Source: Acheta domesticus | Taxonomy: Eukaryota > Arthropoda > Insecta > Orthoptera > Gryllidae | Length of the DNA stretch: 64,000 nt | Assembly: GCA_031308135.1 (NCBI GenBank) | Contig: JAHLJT010008446.1 | Span: 167,256,744-167,320,743, forward strand | Reading direction: 5' to 3' | In this document: positions 21,128 through 32,891 of the stretch, piece by piece | How the letters are laid out: each line of letters begins with the position of its first letter | Position numbering within the stretch: position 1 is the first letter of the stretch | The notes under the pieces: generated by a model | Told to the model about the DNA's origin: nothing | Seen by the model: the letters and a program-made list of their open reading frames with translations, nothing else | Database searches by the model: none | Translations under genes and position numbers: made by a program

Positions 21128-21786
21128 TTTGGGTGAGAATACTGTGGAAAATCTCTAACAGACACCCGAAGAGTGCTCTTGGGCAGTGTAAGGCTCGGAC
21201 CCTCTAAAAGCCACGTACCTCGTAACCCTCTCCTAGTTTCCGTCCCGGTACGCTTGATTTCGCTGTCTTTTAAGCCTTGTTATAACTTATCTGTTCGTCA
21301 GTTCTTCGTTTTATGGCTTCTGTTTCTATGCCGCGTACTTTGCGGACATGCGGTCATTATGTAACTTTCTTATTTCCTCTTTTGTTGTAGGACTTCCCTA
21401 GCGTATGTTGCTACGACATTCCATGATTGTATCTTAACATGGTGCTGATTTGAGGGGTCGATTGGGCCTATTTTCGTATCTAGTTTAGTGCGCTTAGTCA
21501 GCCACCTTTCACATTCAAAGATTGTGTGGTGAGCACTGACTTTGCTATGTTCACGGTATGGTCATGGCACCCTGGAGAATGACACCAATTCTGGGGAGGA
21601 AGGATCGGAAGCACACATGTCCCGACAGTAATTGGCTCAAATAGAAGTCTACTTCTAGTGTTTTCTCGTTAGCCACGTTTCAACGTCCTTGGTAAAATCC
21701 ATCTTCCTCGGTTATCCTTATCCCATCTGTTCTGCCACAACTGGATAGTCTGCAGTCTTGCTTGTTTCTTCCGTAGTTCCCTGTCT

Positions 21787-22072
21787 TCAGAGTAGCTGCT
21801 GAATATGTTTTCTAAGTGCGAGCAGTTCAATTGGTATGGTCCCTGGGATTACCAGGACTGTGGCTTCCAATATTGTGCGGAAAGAGTTTGCAATCCTCAT
21901 TGCCCCTCGCCTTTGTACCGCCAGCATTCTTCTCCTGCTGAGAAGAATGTTGCATGTCGAAGCATGTTGCATGTCTAGATCTCTGCCCCATTTAATAGGA
22001 TAGATTCCGTTACAGTCATCAGGAGTTTCCTCTTGCCTTGTGTGGGACTTCGGACGTTGTCCATCATTCTGT
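21787..22072 (-). pseudogene. R1-clade LINE ORF2, post-RT region
   Basis: Minus strand just past the MITE: RSPTQGKRKLLMTVTESILL, a frame break, then MLAVQRRGAMRIANSFRTIL and EATVLVIPGTIPIELLALRK. The residues VQRR...R...SFRT...A...I.G..PI are the usual sequence after R1 RTs. Its continuation below 21,780 is frame-broken but ends in the HTIFECERW zinc block. Confidence 0.8.
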
Positions 22073-22073
22073 T

Positions 22074-22311
22074 TATACTGCGATTTTTCTAACTTTGCCC
22101 CTCAAGGCCATTCTTCACAATGAAATAAGTCACGGTATTTCGTGTCTTTCTCAGTCGTGTCGCTAGTTATTGCACGATCGCGATCGTATCAAGCAGCAAT
22201 TGCGATCATGAGACTTATAGCGGCACGAGTGAGAAAGAGCGAAATGCCGTGTGATATTCCCTTGTGGCCCACAGGGGCTTGAGAGGGCAGAGTTAGAAAA
22301 ATCGTAGTATA
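22074..22311. mobile_element. Palindromic MITE, copy 1
   Basis: About 238 bp with ends TACTGCGATTTTTCTAACTT and the inverse, and a nested inner palindrome of GATCGCGATCG/GCGATCATG type. TA lies at each edge, consistent with a Tc1/mariner-type duplication. It splits the R1 LINE frame between ...NATGAL and RMMDNV. Related copies are at 36,987-37,218 and 51,810-52,046. Confidence 0.88.
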
Positions 22312-23590
22312 GAGCGCCCGTAGCATTTGCTTGTTTTATGTGCTCCCAATAGTAGAGCTTTTTGTCGAGCAGTACTCCTAAGCACTTTAATGCCATGGTA
22401 GCCTGGATGTCTTCTTTAAGAATGTTATTTTGTGGCATCAAATTTTTCTAGTTTCTTTGTTATTAAAACAATTTCTGTTTTAATGTACGTTAATTTTAGC
22501 CGGTGTTGGGTTGGCCAAGTTTGCACCCTCCTAATTACCTGGTTTAATCGGATCTGCAGACATTTTAGGGATCGCGCTATCAAGACAGTTGCTAGGTCGC
22601 TAGCATATATTACCAGGAATGTTTCATCTGGCATGCCAAGATTGAGTAAGCCGTTGTAATTAGCATTTCAAAGATTAGGTCCTAAGATTGATCCCTGAGA
22701 TGCTTCTGCTATCCTGTTTCTCTGTTCTGTTTCGTACATTATTACTCGGTCCTTGAGGTAGTCCCTAATAATTCGCATCAAGTAGTTGGGAACCTCTGAA
22801 GTTTCTCAGGACGTCCAAAATGTCTCCCTAGTTTGCCAAGTTGAAGGCGGACATCCAACGTCACTACCATGCAGAGTGGCCTTGAGCGGTGATAACCCTC
22901 TTCTCTTTGTCTCGTTACTGCAACAATTTCGCGGATCACGTCTACTGTGGACTTTCCCTTTCGGAAGCCGAAACTGCCTCTCTGATAAACGACCAGCGTC
23001 CTCTATGGTTCGTTGAATGCGGCATTTGAGCATTTTCTCGAACAGCTTGCCCGCGGTATCAAACATGCAGAGCGGTCTGTAGGGACGACGGGGCTGATCC
23101 GTCTTCTTTGCCCTTACTGATCGAAGTCAGTCGGGCCCTCTCATCTCGCACAGAACCCTGTCTTCTTTCGAGCAACATATTTTTACAGTTGAGAAGCAGA
23201 TCTGGGTATGTTCCAGCTATTGCTTTTAGGGTTCTCTGCGGGGATTCCATCCGGGTGTGGGGTTTTCTTACGGCTCATCGAGGTGTAATCATCACCCATT
23301 TTAAGGTCCAGATTAGTGAAAGAGGGTATCACAGGAAAGAAAGCGGCGACTATTTTATTCGCCGTCTACGCTTCCAGGGGTGTTCGTCGGCAGAAATGTC
23401 TTATAGTTTGTACCGTCGTCCCCGCGGGTCTCTTTTGACGTCTTGAGTGAGTTCTTCCCACTTCGTTGCCTTGCTTACCACGAGGCCCTACGTAGTTTTT
23501 TTTGGCCTCCTTGTAAGCAGTTCTCTTTCCTCGATGTCTTTTGCGTCTTTCCCGGCTCTTAGGGCTCTGCGTCTAAGCAGAGGTATTTCT
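22312..23590 (-). pseudogene. R1-clade LINE ORF2, RT region
   Basis: Minus strand carries the fingers-to-palm RT blocks. ERRQGSVRDERARLTSISKG at 23,250-23,059, then AGKLFEKMLKCRIQRTIEDA, a frameshifted GFRKGKST region, the YASDLATVLIARS catalytic box (second Asp changed to Ser-Asp: ASD for ADD), and the thumb KLYYWEHIKQAN. Stops and frameshifts near 23,060, 22,800 and 22,640 make it inactive. Its 5' edge meets the (TAG)n tract in mid-frame. Confidence 0.8.
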
Positions 23591-23625
<35 letters not shown>

Positions 23626-23757
23626 ATAGTAGGATGAGGAGGAAGAGGAGTAAGAGTAGTAGTAGGAGTATCAGGAGTAGTAATAGTAGTAGGAGTAGGA
23701 GTACGAGAACGAGTAGATGTAAGAGTAACAGTAGCAGTAGCATTAGAATTAGCTTGA
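23591..23757 (+). repeat. (TAG)n-derived microsatellite
   Basis: Starts as perfect TAG units, then decays into GAG, AAG and AGT mixtures. Same strand orientation as the tract at 21,036-21,127, on the opposite flank of the R1-clade LINE. Confidence 0.93.
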
Positions 23758-25440
23758 AACTATTAATTTATTATAAATGCTCGTAATTTCAGAATTAATG
23801 AAAAATGTACAGATCTTTCCGAGTTTAGTTCAATCAGAGAATTGGGAAGGGTGTGGTATGGTCCTCTAAGACCATTATAAATTGGACAGTTACATAAAAT
23901 ATGTTAAGGTATTCATCGTTGTTCATATTACTTAGCGAGCAGATTGAATTGTGTTAATTTTGTGCTACATATTTTTAAAGATGATGTCGATTTCATTAGA
24001 ACTGGACAATCTTATTTGAGCAACTACTCTAGTAATGGAATTAAGGAGTGCCAGAGTCTACTTCTGGATATTGCAAATCTCTAATGTCTCGATATATTGT
24101 GCTGTATGACAAATTGATGATACGCGAATTCTCCAGAAAGATTTTACTTATAATGGCTGCAACATTCGAGAGACTACAATTTTGATTACATTTGGATTTT
24201 GTTGCTGCGTAATTAAGTTGTGAAAGATCAAATCATTCATCATCCCGTCCAGAACGGACACCCAGTTGTATTTACTAGAATTTTGATATGCATTTCTTGA
24301 TTCTAAAAGTTTGTTGAAAATTATACGTGTGTATCGACAAGGTGCCACAGATAGCAATTTTATCATGCAAGTTAGTAATCTGTTAATTACTTCTGATTTT
24401 ATCCTAATTTCCCTTTCTAATCATGTACCTAGGAGTTGTTCTCGAAAGTCATTTGTAGAAGTTTGTTTGGATCTTGTCATGGTGATTTGTGTATTTTGGA
24501 CCCCAGATACTCTGCAGCGCATTAACACAGTAGATGCTACCGTGGAATCTGAAAGTTTCCTATCAGCATGCCAAATATCGTTTTTCCCCGATGTTATGTT
24601 CAAAGAAACACAAATTCTCAATGACTTGTTATTCTTAACAGCCAGCAAACAATACAGGTGGGTGAAACACCAATCCCAAGATCCAAGAATAGTTCCGTCG
24701 TGGTAGCCCAAGTTAAACCATATATCCCGGAGAAGTCCAATATCTAGCGAAGTCCAACCAAAAACCAGAAGAAGAAGTCCGATGACGTAGCACAGTTTCT
24801 CACCACTTCACTATACACACTTGACTAACAACACTCGCAGGCTCACTATCCAGCTGGCCTCTCTTCTTTCATAGGCCGGCGGTCGGTTGCGGCCCGCCGA
24901 GCTGTGTTCCCTCGAAGTCTCCGCTTCGCGCCGCTGTCTTGGCGCGCCTTTCAAAGGTGCGCAGGTTGCCGCAACACCCGATATCAAGATTTTCCAGACT
25001 GAACCCAATGCCATTCTTCCTTTGGTTAGGGCATTGTCAGCTGCCTTAGTAGAATAACTCTGACGTGGTGAATTGGATTCTAAATATGTGTTCTGATCGA
25101 CCATTTCCATAATTTCTCCTCAAAATTCACCTGCCTCTCTGACATCATTCTGCTTGATTTATTGAATTCATTATTTTCATTTTGTTAGCTTAACTTTGAA
25201 GGAGTTTATCTGACAAAATTTGGATAGCAAGCCCATCTTGAATATCTATCACATCGGTTGCGAGTATATCAAAATCAACATTTTTTTAAAAATTCTGTGG
25301 CCTCAAGAAAATGTGCGCAGAAAAATCTCTTTCCCCACACGTCATATACAGTTTTTTACTGTTTTTTGACAAATAAATAAAAAAATTTTAAAAAACAGCG
25401 AAAAAGAAAAATGTCAGCTTTTAAATTATGTCATAAAAAC
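23758..25440. other. No gene recognised; possible LINE tail
   Basis: Mostly AT-rich. Minus frames at 24,366-24,148 and 24,711-24,421 lack known domains. Around 25,060-24,960 the minus strand reads KAADNALTKGRMALGSVWKI, faintly like a post-RT segment of a LINE, beside a GC-rich patch (24,850-24,990). No confident call. Confidence 0.35.
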
Positions 25441-26115
25441 CTTCCACAAAGAAACTGGTAATGTCTCAAAGGACCGCATGTGTCCATCTTTCCGGTCAAG
25501 TCGGCTGAAATGTCCTACCCATTTCCATTTTTTTTGCCTCTTGTGCTGCATTTTTAAATTTTGTCTTTCTTACGTCACATTCTTGACTCCGTCTCTTAGA
25601 GTGATGTTCAGTGTATTTTCTTCCATTTTTTTGGCATATCTCTATTATATTTCTCCCTTTTACATTAAGATACATAGCTGTCAAAGTTTGTTTTTTAATT
25701 GCTATGACCCTTTTTTTGTTGTTCAATATAGGTGAAAACTGAATTTCCTCCATGCGTTAGAGATCCGAGTTGCCATTTCTTGCTGTTTTGGAAGACACTA
25801 TTTGTCCCCAATATAACATTTTCTGCAACGTAGTCTATTTTACTGTTATTTATTGTGATAGGTCTAGCTGTCCAGTTTGTACTAATTTTAATCTTGATAG
25901 TGTTCTTTTGTCAACCTTCAATGTTGCACAGTCCGATTTCTCTTTAAGAATGTTTTTCAGTTCTTTTGGGAATTTTGCGAAGATTATTACATTATCTGCA
26001 AATCTAATTCTTTAATTTTCTTCAATTTGTGTTGAGTCGTATTCGTTCTTGATGTTCTAAAAACGGGTTCTAGTACACTTATAAAATATTCGGTGATAAC
26101 GGATATCTTTGGTGA
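25441..26115 (-). pseudogene. RTE-like LINE RT relic
   Basis: Minus strand. YPLSPNI (near 26,100) and IRFADNVIIFAKFPKELKNI (near 26,010) form RT blocks with FADN in place of FADD. Further on come AIKKQTLTAMYLNVKGRNII and KKWKWVGHFSRLDRK, the RTE/BovB-type C-terminal block usually written W.GH.aR. Many stops and frame changes. 26,116-27,190 holds nothing recognisable. Confidence 0.6.
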
Positions 26116-27731
26116 ACACACCTTTGCAGTTTGAATTTTGGTCCTTCTATCTCTGTCTTTATTTTTTCCCAGTTATTTAAATACATTTTACTTCAAATTC
26201 TAACATTCCTTTTTATTAACACCTTGTGTGGGTTTTATTTGTGAGCTTTTTCTAATAATTGGTTGATAATTTGATGGTGGTAGGTAATAGAAAGAGTGGG
26301 CGAACTCCTCCTGGTTCAATAGGTTGTTTTTCATTGATGACATTGCTGATTCTTCTATGATTATTCTGTAAACACATGATAATAAACAAATGATAATAAA
26401 ATATCTATAAAACTTGTAGATCAAATTGAAGAATACTTTCTGATTATCAATAAGGTAACGGGGATAACATTGCCACATCTTTGTTTCTTTTAAAGGTCTA
26501 TTTTTTTGCATCAGTGTTCACAATAATTATTTTGACACTTAAATCCTTCACAAAAGTACAATGTTTCTTCAAAATAGTGAACTCACAGCTTCCATAATTT
26601 GAAAAATTTTATTGCTTTTTTAAAAGCAAGCAAAGTGGCCAATGTTACTCCGCAGGCGTCAAACATTGCGATCTCTATTTATTTCCAAATCTCTGGCAAT
26701 GTTTGAAATGTATGGGAGTTGGTAGAAAACAGAAACACATAAATAGCATCACAGCATTATTAGTCTTTGATTTTGGACAGTTTAAATACTCTAAACAGGG
26801 ATAAATACGCTTTGAGAACTTAGTCTAAAATACGTTTTATTAACTGTTTTACATTGTGATAAAATGCGATAGGGAAAAGTGCATTCTCCTTTTTATATTT
26901 AGTCTGGGAAGCTCAGCAAAAATATCGTATTTTGACATAACACGTCACTTAAAGTGGACATGCTAATTCCATACAGTTCAGTAGCCCTTTCGTACTTAAT
27001 TTTCCACTATTTACTTTTTTCATTGCTTAGTGCATTTTAACTTCATCATTTGCTTGTAAACCTTAGATATTGGATTTTTTATTTGTCTACGTGGCAAAGT
27101 TACAGTGGAAGTATGGCGACAAAGAGGGAATTTGTATTAAATGCAATTAATCAATGTTTACAATTTATAAGTCATATGCTTTAGAAATAATATATGGAGG
27201 CGTTATTTTAATAGTGGTACAACTCCACTTTAGAGACAAATAGAGTTAACTTCATTTTCGGATCCGCGAAAATGGGTTACACTTATTCACGAAGAGGTGC
27301 AAATTCAGGTTTCTTTTGTGTCCAACAGAGCGTATCACAATGCAAGCAAATTACTGGAGATCGCATTAAGTTTATTTTGATAGTGGTGCAACTCCGGGAG
27401 TTCTACGTATCTCGTGATGAGAATTTTAGGAGAGGTTTCTAGCTAAAGCAGCGATATTGATGATGAAGGTTTTGACCCAGATATTCTAATAGATACAGGT
27501 AAATTAAAAGAAGGTCAGTTTCGCAAATGTTTAGTCTTCCTCAGTGAAAAAAAGTGTAGGTTACGTGTTGCGCGCGAAGGCAGTAGTATTAACAATGTGT
27601 TTTTATGGATTTCGCATTTATTGTTAATAAGAAATAATGAATGCATGATAACATTTTAAAGTGGCTATTAATTAATTGTAACTAACATATTGCAAATAAA
27701 AACATGTGCCGGCAGCACTTGTAGGATGGAC

Positions 27732-27733
<2 letters not shown>

Positions 27734-27776
<43 letters not shown>

Positions 27777-27780
27777 TGTA
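27734..27780 (+). repeat. (TG)n microsatellite
   Basis: About 20 TG units followed by a TATG/TGTA variant. It lies inside the 27,192-29,220 element. Confidence 0.95.
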
Positions 27781-28269
27781 TTTATGTACTACATTGTCAT
27801 TCACGCTTATAATGCAAACTAATCTATTGACTGATATATCTTACTGCACTTTTAAATGGCTATATCTTATGGCACTTCTAGTTTTGATGCAGAAAACGCT
27901 GATAACTAAGGAGAAATTCGGCCTACAGGAATTTGTGATCTAGATCCTATTACATATTCTTCAAATGTGGCGAGTCTAGTGCAGTTAGTGGTAAAGTAAA
28001 ACGCGTTTGAAGAAAAAAGGGCGAAAGAAAAGAAGATATATATGAACAAAACTTTCGAGAATGTAAAAGAAACTGTGGTAAAGAGTACGTTACAAAAACA
28101 GGCAAAATTATTTTGAAGAAAACATTCGAAAATCTCGACTGCTCTTGTACTCGCAAATGATGAAGTAAGTTTACGGAATCCGACTGGAAAGAAAAGGTTT
28201 GAGCTTTGGGAAATTTTCTTTTCCAAAATAGCTACTTAAATGGATTATGTACACATCATTCTGTTAAAC

Positions 28270-28775
28270 GTCGTCGACCAAAGGACAGTTCAGGAAATAG
28301 GAAGGGGTGCATTTAAGAATACTGACTGGAGATTGGTAACACAAGTATAAAAGTTTGCAAAAACCTTTCTCCATACTTTCAAATTTCCAATGAAAGACTT
28401 CCATCAAAAAGCGGAGAAGAAAGGTCAGCTCATCTTGATCGAAGGGGTAAATATGCATCAAGAAAGTGTGTGCCAGAAACTAATTGCTGATGTCAATGAG
28501 CACGTCAAAAGATTTCCATCATGTGAAAGTCATTATGCTAGGAAGGATAATTCTAAAAAGAAGTATTTAAATCCTGAGCTGAATGTTGCAAAAATGTTTA
28601 GTTCATATTTAGATAAATGTCAGAGTGAAAATACTCGTAAAACCTCTGTAGGGATATATATATATTTATCCTTAAGTGTTTAATGATGACTTTGATCTCT
28701 CCTTTCATCCACCACGTAAGGATACTGCAGTCTCTGCGATAAATTATTTTTCAAAATTGAAGTTACCTCTGATCA
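28270..28775 (+). pseudogene. Transposase fragment (FPSCESHYAR type)
   Basis: 28,390-28,683 encodes VKRFPSCESHYARKDNSKKK, YLNPELNVAKMFSSYLDKCQ; after a frameshift the strand reads VFNDDFDLSFHPPRKD. This run of motifs (FP..ESHY.R, YL...LN..KMY..Y...C, FN..F.LSFH.P.KD.C) is one I know from arthropod transposon-like proteins of uncertain superfamily. The residues before it (28,290-28,390) fit an upstream CK..FL segment. The catalytic part is not seen, so this is a remnant. Confidence 0.6.
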
Positions 28776-30014
28776 TAAACAGAAACAGATTTAACCTCTG
28801 ATCATAAACAGACTTAGTCTTGGAAAATGAACTTCATCTCAGAAAAGCTGGACTCAGAAAAGGATCAGAACAATTTAAAGATGAGGAAGACTAAATGTGT
28901 CTGATGAGACAGGGGTGTATGTAAAATAGTGACATTTTCATTTATTTTATTTAAAATGTACACCTCTCATATTCAACCATCCGGCACGACAAACTATTTT
29001 TTATAGTAGTATACCTCCTTTACTGCTCTATATTCTGAGATACAGGCAGTACTATTATTCATCGAATCTGCAAACAAGTTCATATAATTCAAGAAAAGGG
29101 AACACTCAATTTCTTTCCTATTTCAATTCCGAATTTTTCATAATCGTTTAACTTCACGGCTCAATATCTCAAAACGAATGTAAATGGAGTTGTACCACTA
29201 TTAAAATAAAGTCTCCATATAAACTCATACAATTTCAATTAATTCCATGTAAGAATTTCGTCTCGAAGGATAAAATGTAGGGACAAGATGGCCAGTACGG
29301 CAATGTTACCCTGAAAGTAGTGTATGCTATTAATGCATTTTGTCTTGTTTATAATGAACAATTACTGTCACGACATAGCATGCCTACCACATGGCATATA
29401 TATTTATCTATGTCGTTTATTTCATCGCAATTAATCCAAAAATAACGAAGTTTCAATTACGAGATTTGCTTCATCACAATACACCATACATATTACGGAC
29501 ATTTTAGGTGACAACTAAAACCCAACAACGACTGAATATAATGTTTCTAAGAGAGGTAGCTAACTATGGGAACTCAGCCAGAAAATAAATTTACGATACA
29601 GACTGTGCTACTTACATTTTTTTGAAGTTGCGGTAATGTTTGACCCATGGCAATGGTACCCGTCGCTACCTTATATATCCATTAATAAAACGTATCCAAT
29701 GTTTTATATGATACTCCTCTTTTATCATCTCATACACGACTCATATCAACTTATATCTTGTATACGACTTTTCGAAACATTTTTAGAACATCTTTGGGTG
29801 TGATACAGTGCCAAGTACACAATGTGTCCTCGAGTGTTCTATTGTCAAAACTTGTTGATGAACACAACGGGACAACAGTTCCCTCAAAAAGTAACCTGAA
29901 GAAGTAACAAAGCATGTTACGAAACATATAATTGATGATAATACAGGATTGCGATACAAAATGGGATACGTTTTATTAATAAGTATTGGTCTAAAGTTGT
30001 TTATTTCGTTGTTT

Positions 30015-30260
30015 CCTTTTTACTTTCACGTATACGTACGTATATACGGAGTAGTATACGCTGTATAGGGAAACTTATGTAATGCTGCGCGAAAAAACGG
30101 CAGATTTTCGGCAGAAAAAAATTCATTACCGGACCCTGATAACGAAAAAGTAGATAAATCCAGTTGCTAAATTAAGAAAAAATCCCCTAACACGTGGTGT
30201 AGTCAGAATCCCTCTTTTATGGGTCTCTGATACCGAAAAACCAATTGTAAGTATAATTAA
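30015..30260 (+). repeat. Hairpin-ended AT-rich repeat, copy 2
   Basis: TTTACTTTCACGTATACGTACGTATATACGGAGTAGTATACG... folds back on itself, then GTTATGTAATGCTGCGCG and a body ending near GATACCGAAAAACCAATTG. Same order as 205-450, with different hairpin bases but the same shape. 30,260-30,640 shows nothing further. Confidence 0.8.
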
Positions 30261-30640
30261 TTATTTTAAATCATTGCAGATTTTAGTTTAAAATAGCTTC
30301 AAAATAATGTGATTACTACTGGGCACAACGTATTCTCAATGTGGTAATGAAGCCTTTTTTTCGTAAGTTTTCAATTTTTTAAAAAATACTTCTAGTTAAA
30401 CCTAAAAGTTTTAATTTTTACTGACGTTTGGTATGATGGCGGTCTAGCATGTGGGCAATTTTCAGATTTTTATCTTGTCCCCCAACAGAGATATTACAGT
30501 TGAAAATTTGGAAAAAATCCAAAATTCCAATTTTCAAGAGGATGTAATTTTCAAGGGGTACGTTATATACCAATGATATTTTACAAAAGGTTACTATACT
30601 GTTGTGTGTAAAAGTACAGAAAAAAAATAAGGTTGTGATT

Positions 30641-31177
30641 CTATTTCTTCTTTGAAAAATTACTCTCTGAAAATCGAATTTCGTTCAGTCGCATTCCATA
30701 GATTTGGTTGCAAATATTTCCCAAATAAAGACATAGAAAATAGGTAAATAATATTTCAATTTTCAGGCCAGAGTATGCTGAATCGAATGCTTTTTTTCTA
30801 GAATGGTAGAACAACCTAGAGCTGAGTAATTTAGAAAAGGGTAAATGTTTGCAAACGCGAAAAATGGCGCACGGCGCGAAACTGTTATGCTTGAACAGGC
30901 AAAACGTAAGGAAATTTATGTACAAAATGTAAATTTTTTTCGAGATGGCCGAGAGACCAGTGTTGGACCACTGAAAATGGATTGATCCTTTCTCAAAAAT
31001 TGTTACCATTGTGTTAGTAAAGTCTGTCTTATTTTCTACACTCTCTCTATTATTTTCTTTTTCTGCACTTATTATTACATTGTTCCTTTTTTTTCTAATT
31101 CTCTTTTCTTTATTGTTTTCGATTAACTGTAGCCTCTTATTTATGTTCTTATAATTTTCCAAAATTTTATTTTTCAA
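30641..31177 (-). pseudogene. Coiled-coil, Lys/Glu-rich protein fragment
   Basis: Minus-strand frame opening with NYKNINKRLQLIENNKEKRI and RKKRNNVIISAEKENNRES. The RRNNVII-like block after a coiled coil is common near the N-termini of retroelement proteins (LINE ORF1 or Penelope-like). The second half drifts into non-coding-like sequence. It lies downstream, in the minus direction, of the Penelope terminal region at 32,470-32,620, so it may be the 5' part of a second Penelope copy. Confidence 0.4.
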
Positions 31178-31241
31178 CCTTTTACTTTTCTCATCAATCT
31201 TTTGTTGTTTTTCTGGTAAGTTTTTCTTTGCTTTGTACTAT

Positions 31242-32157
31242 ACTGCAATCCCTCGACATCCGCGAATTCGTTATTAGCGAGTTTCGAACGTTCGCGATTA
31301 GAGAAATGCTATAGGTTTTAACATTCGAGAGTGCGTCTTTGGTCGTACTTTTTTTTTTTTTTTTTTTTTTGAAAGCGAGCACATTTTATTTCTTTTATCA
31401 GAGTCATCTGAGAAACGAACTTGGCAAATGTCGGAGCTCAAAGTATCACGTTCTGCAAAAATGTCGAAGTTGGAAGTTGGTCTGTCAATTAACATTAACA
31501 GAATAACACAATTGTAAAATTATCCAATTCGGTTGCGTCAAATTGGAGGTAAGGGTTTTGGCCCGATGAACAGAACATCCATTTAGGGTCTGTGCAACTC
31601 TCATTATAATGACCTCACTAAAGAGGATCTTCAGGGAAATCAGTAGAGAAAACTTCCTCGAACGTAATGATGAAGTAACGGAAGCGAAACTGCGTCCTGG
31701 AGCAACTTGAAGGTCAAAACTGTTAATAACGTTCTAAAACTTCAACAAGCTCTGGTGAAAATGGCATTCGAATGTGATTTGAGCATGGAAATAACTGCGA
31801 AATTTAAGAAAAAACAGAAGCAGCAACTCTTCCACATCTGGATATTAGGACAATGAGGAGGGTGATGAAACAAAAACATAACTAAGTCCTATATCCAATC
31901 TCTTTCGTCTTTTAAATAAGTTTCAACCATTGTTTTATTTCTTCTCTTTGGGATATTAATTGTGAATTGTTTGTGGAAGCGCTTACTCCGTTCTACTGCA
32001 ATTGTTTGTCAGATATGTTTTCTTACTTTTTTAAAGTTTTCGGTATCCAGGAACCTAACTCGCCTTTTTTCATTAAAAGAGACTCAACATTCGCGAAGTG
32101 ACATTCGCGATGCTTTTTGAGAATCTAACTCTCGCGAATGTTGAAGGATTACCGTAT
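31242..32157. mobile_element. Deleted pogo/Tigger-like DNA transposon
   Basis: Left end TACTGCAATCCCTCGACATC, right end (inverse) TACGGTAATCCTTCAACATT, both followed by CGCGA words typical of pogo/Tigger termini, with TA at the outer edges. The interior (31,700-31,880) has a decayed coding look, with no usable frame. A 22-T run sits at about 31,350. Internally deleted; autonomous members are about 2 kb or longer. Confidence 0.75.
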
Positions 32158-32573
32158 TGTAAATTTATGTGGATATCTTACCAAGCTCTTCTAGCATTTT
32201 CCACTTCTTTTTTTTTCATCTGTATGAAATCTTTCAGCATTTTCGAGTTTTTGTTTCAAATCCGCAAGTTCTATTGACATTTCATCTCTGAGTATTTGAA
32301 TTCCTCTATTTGCTTATCCCACGGTTTTTCTCTTATCTCGTTTCTCAATCATGCTAATTTATTCTTCATTTCTTTCCTCAGGTCAAATTGTCTCGTTTTT
32401 CTTTATTTCATTTACAGACGCAGAAAGTTTCCTAAGTAGTTTTATAATGCTTTCATTATTTAAATTCTGTAGTGGCAGCAGAGATCTTATGGTACTCTGT
32501 GATTAAAATTTCAGGATAACAGAGGTATCAACCACAATTAGTAGGCTATATAAATTTACTTTGCAGAAAATTC

Positions 32574-32617
32574 AGCCATACACGTGTTTCGGGAATTTTT
32601 TCCCATCATCAGTGGCT
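32574..32617 (-). ncRNA. Hammerhead ribozyme motif (Penelope terminal repeat)
   Basis: Minus strand reads AGCCA, CTGATGA, T, GGGAA-AAAA-TTCCC, GAAA, CACGTG, TA, TGGCT. Stem I is AGCCA/TGGCT, the core boxes CUGAUGA and GAAA are exact, stem II is a perfect 5-bp hairpin, stem III is the short CAC/GUG expected of retroelement hammerheads, and UA is the predicted cleavage step. It lies about 275 bases past the GIY-YIG frame, where such ribozymes occur in Penelope-like elements. Confidence 0.88.
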
Positions 32618-32891
32618 CTCAATATTAAAAATTGAGTTAACAAATTAGCACATGAATAACTAAGGAAATACATAATCTGATTCAACATTAAAATGATTTA
32701 AATAGAGTACTTACTCAAGTAACATAGATTAAACACAACATTTAGTATACAGAGTGATCGGTCCTAGGATGCCGCCATTTTGTGATTGGTACGAGACAGA
32801 GTGAGGGAAGGTGAGGGAGGAAATTAAACTTTGGGAAAGCTAGTCTATAAATAAATTTATGATGGGGCTGGAATTTAATTGTGATTGTTCA

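Larger units (their letters stand above)
21128..23590 (-). mobile_element. R1-clade LINE, 5'-truncated
   Basis: Minus strand runs from mid-ORF2 to a short poly(A). Pieces in order: pre-RT with PHPDGIPAE-like and LKAIAGTYPDLLLN (23,250), MFDTAGKLFEKMLKCRIQRT with LSERQF (23,066), YASDLATVLIARSL (the YADD box, 22,610), WPTQHRLKLTYIKTEIVLIT, CLGVLLDKKLYYWEHI, then MMDNVRSPTQGKRKLLMTVT after a MITE. The C-terminus (21,620-21,400) has SAHHTIFECERW, part of the R1 zinc motif. Both ends abut (TAG)n tracts. R1-clade elements are known for site-specific insertion. Confidence 0.85.
27192..29220 (+). mobile_element. DNA transposon with about 37-bp TIRs
   Basis: ATATGGAGGCGTTATTTTAA then TAGTGGTACAACTCCA at the left is matched in inverse by TGGAGTTGTACCACTA...GTCTCCATAT at 29,184-29,220, with two or three mismatches. 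A third, partial motif (TAGTGGTGCAACTCC) lies inside near 27,382. The interior carries remains of a transposase (28,270-28,775). The target duplication is unclear. Superfamily not assigned. Confidence 0.7.

Noticed and set aside
27734..27943. Cys/Val-rich small protein
   Set aside because: Starts in the (TG)n microsatellite; repeat translation, not a gene.
31350..31371. T22 run as a LINE poly(A) tail
   Set aside because: It lies within the pogo-like element, with no LINE sequence on the expected side.
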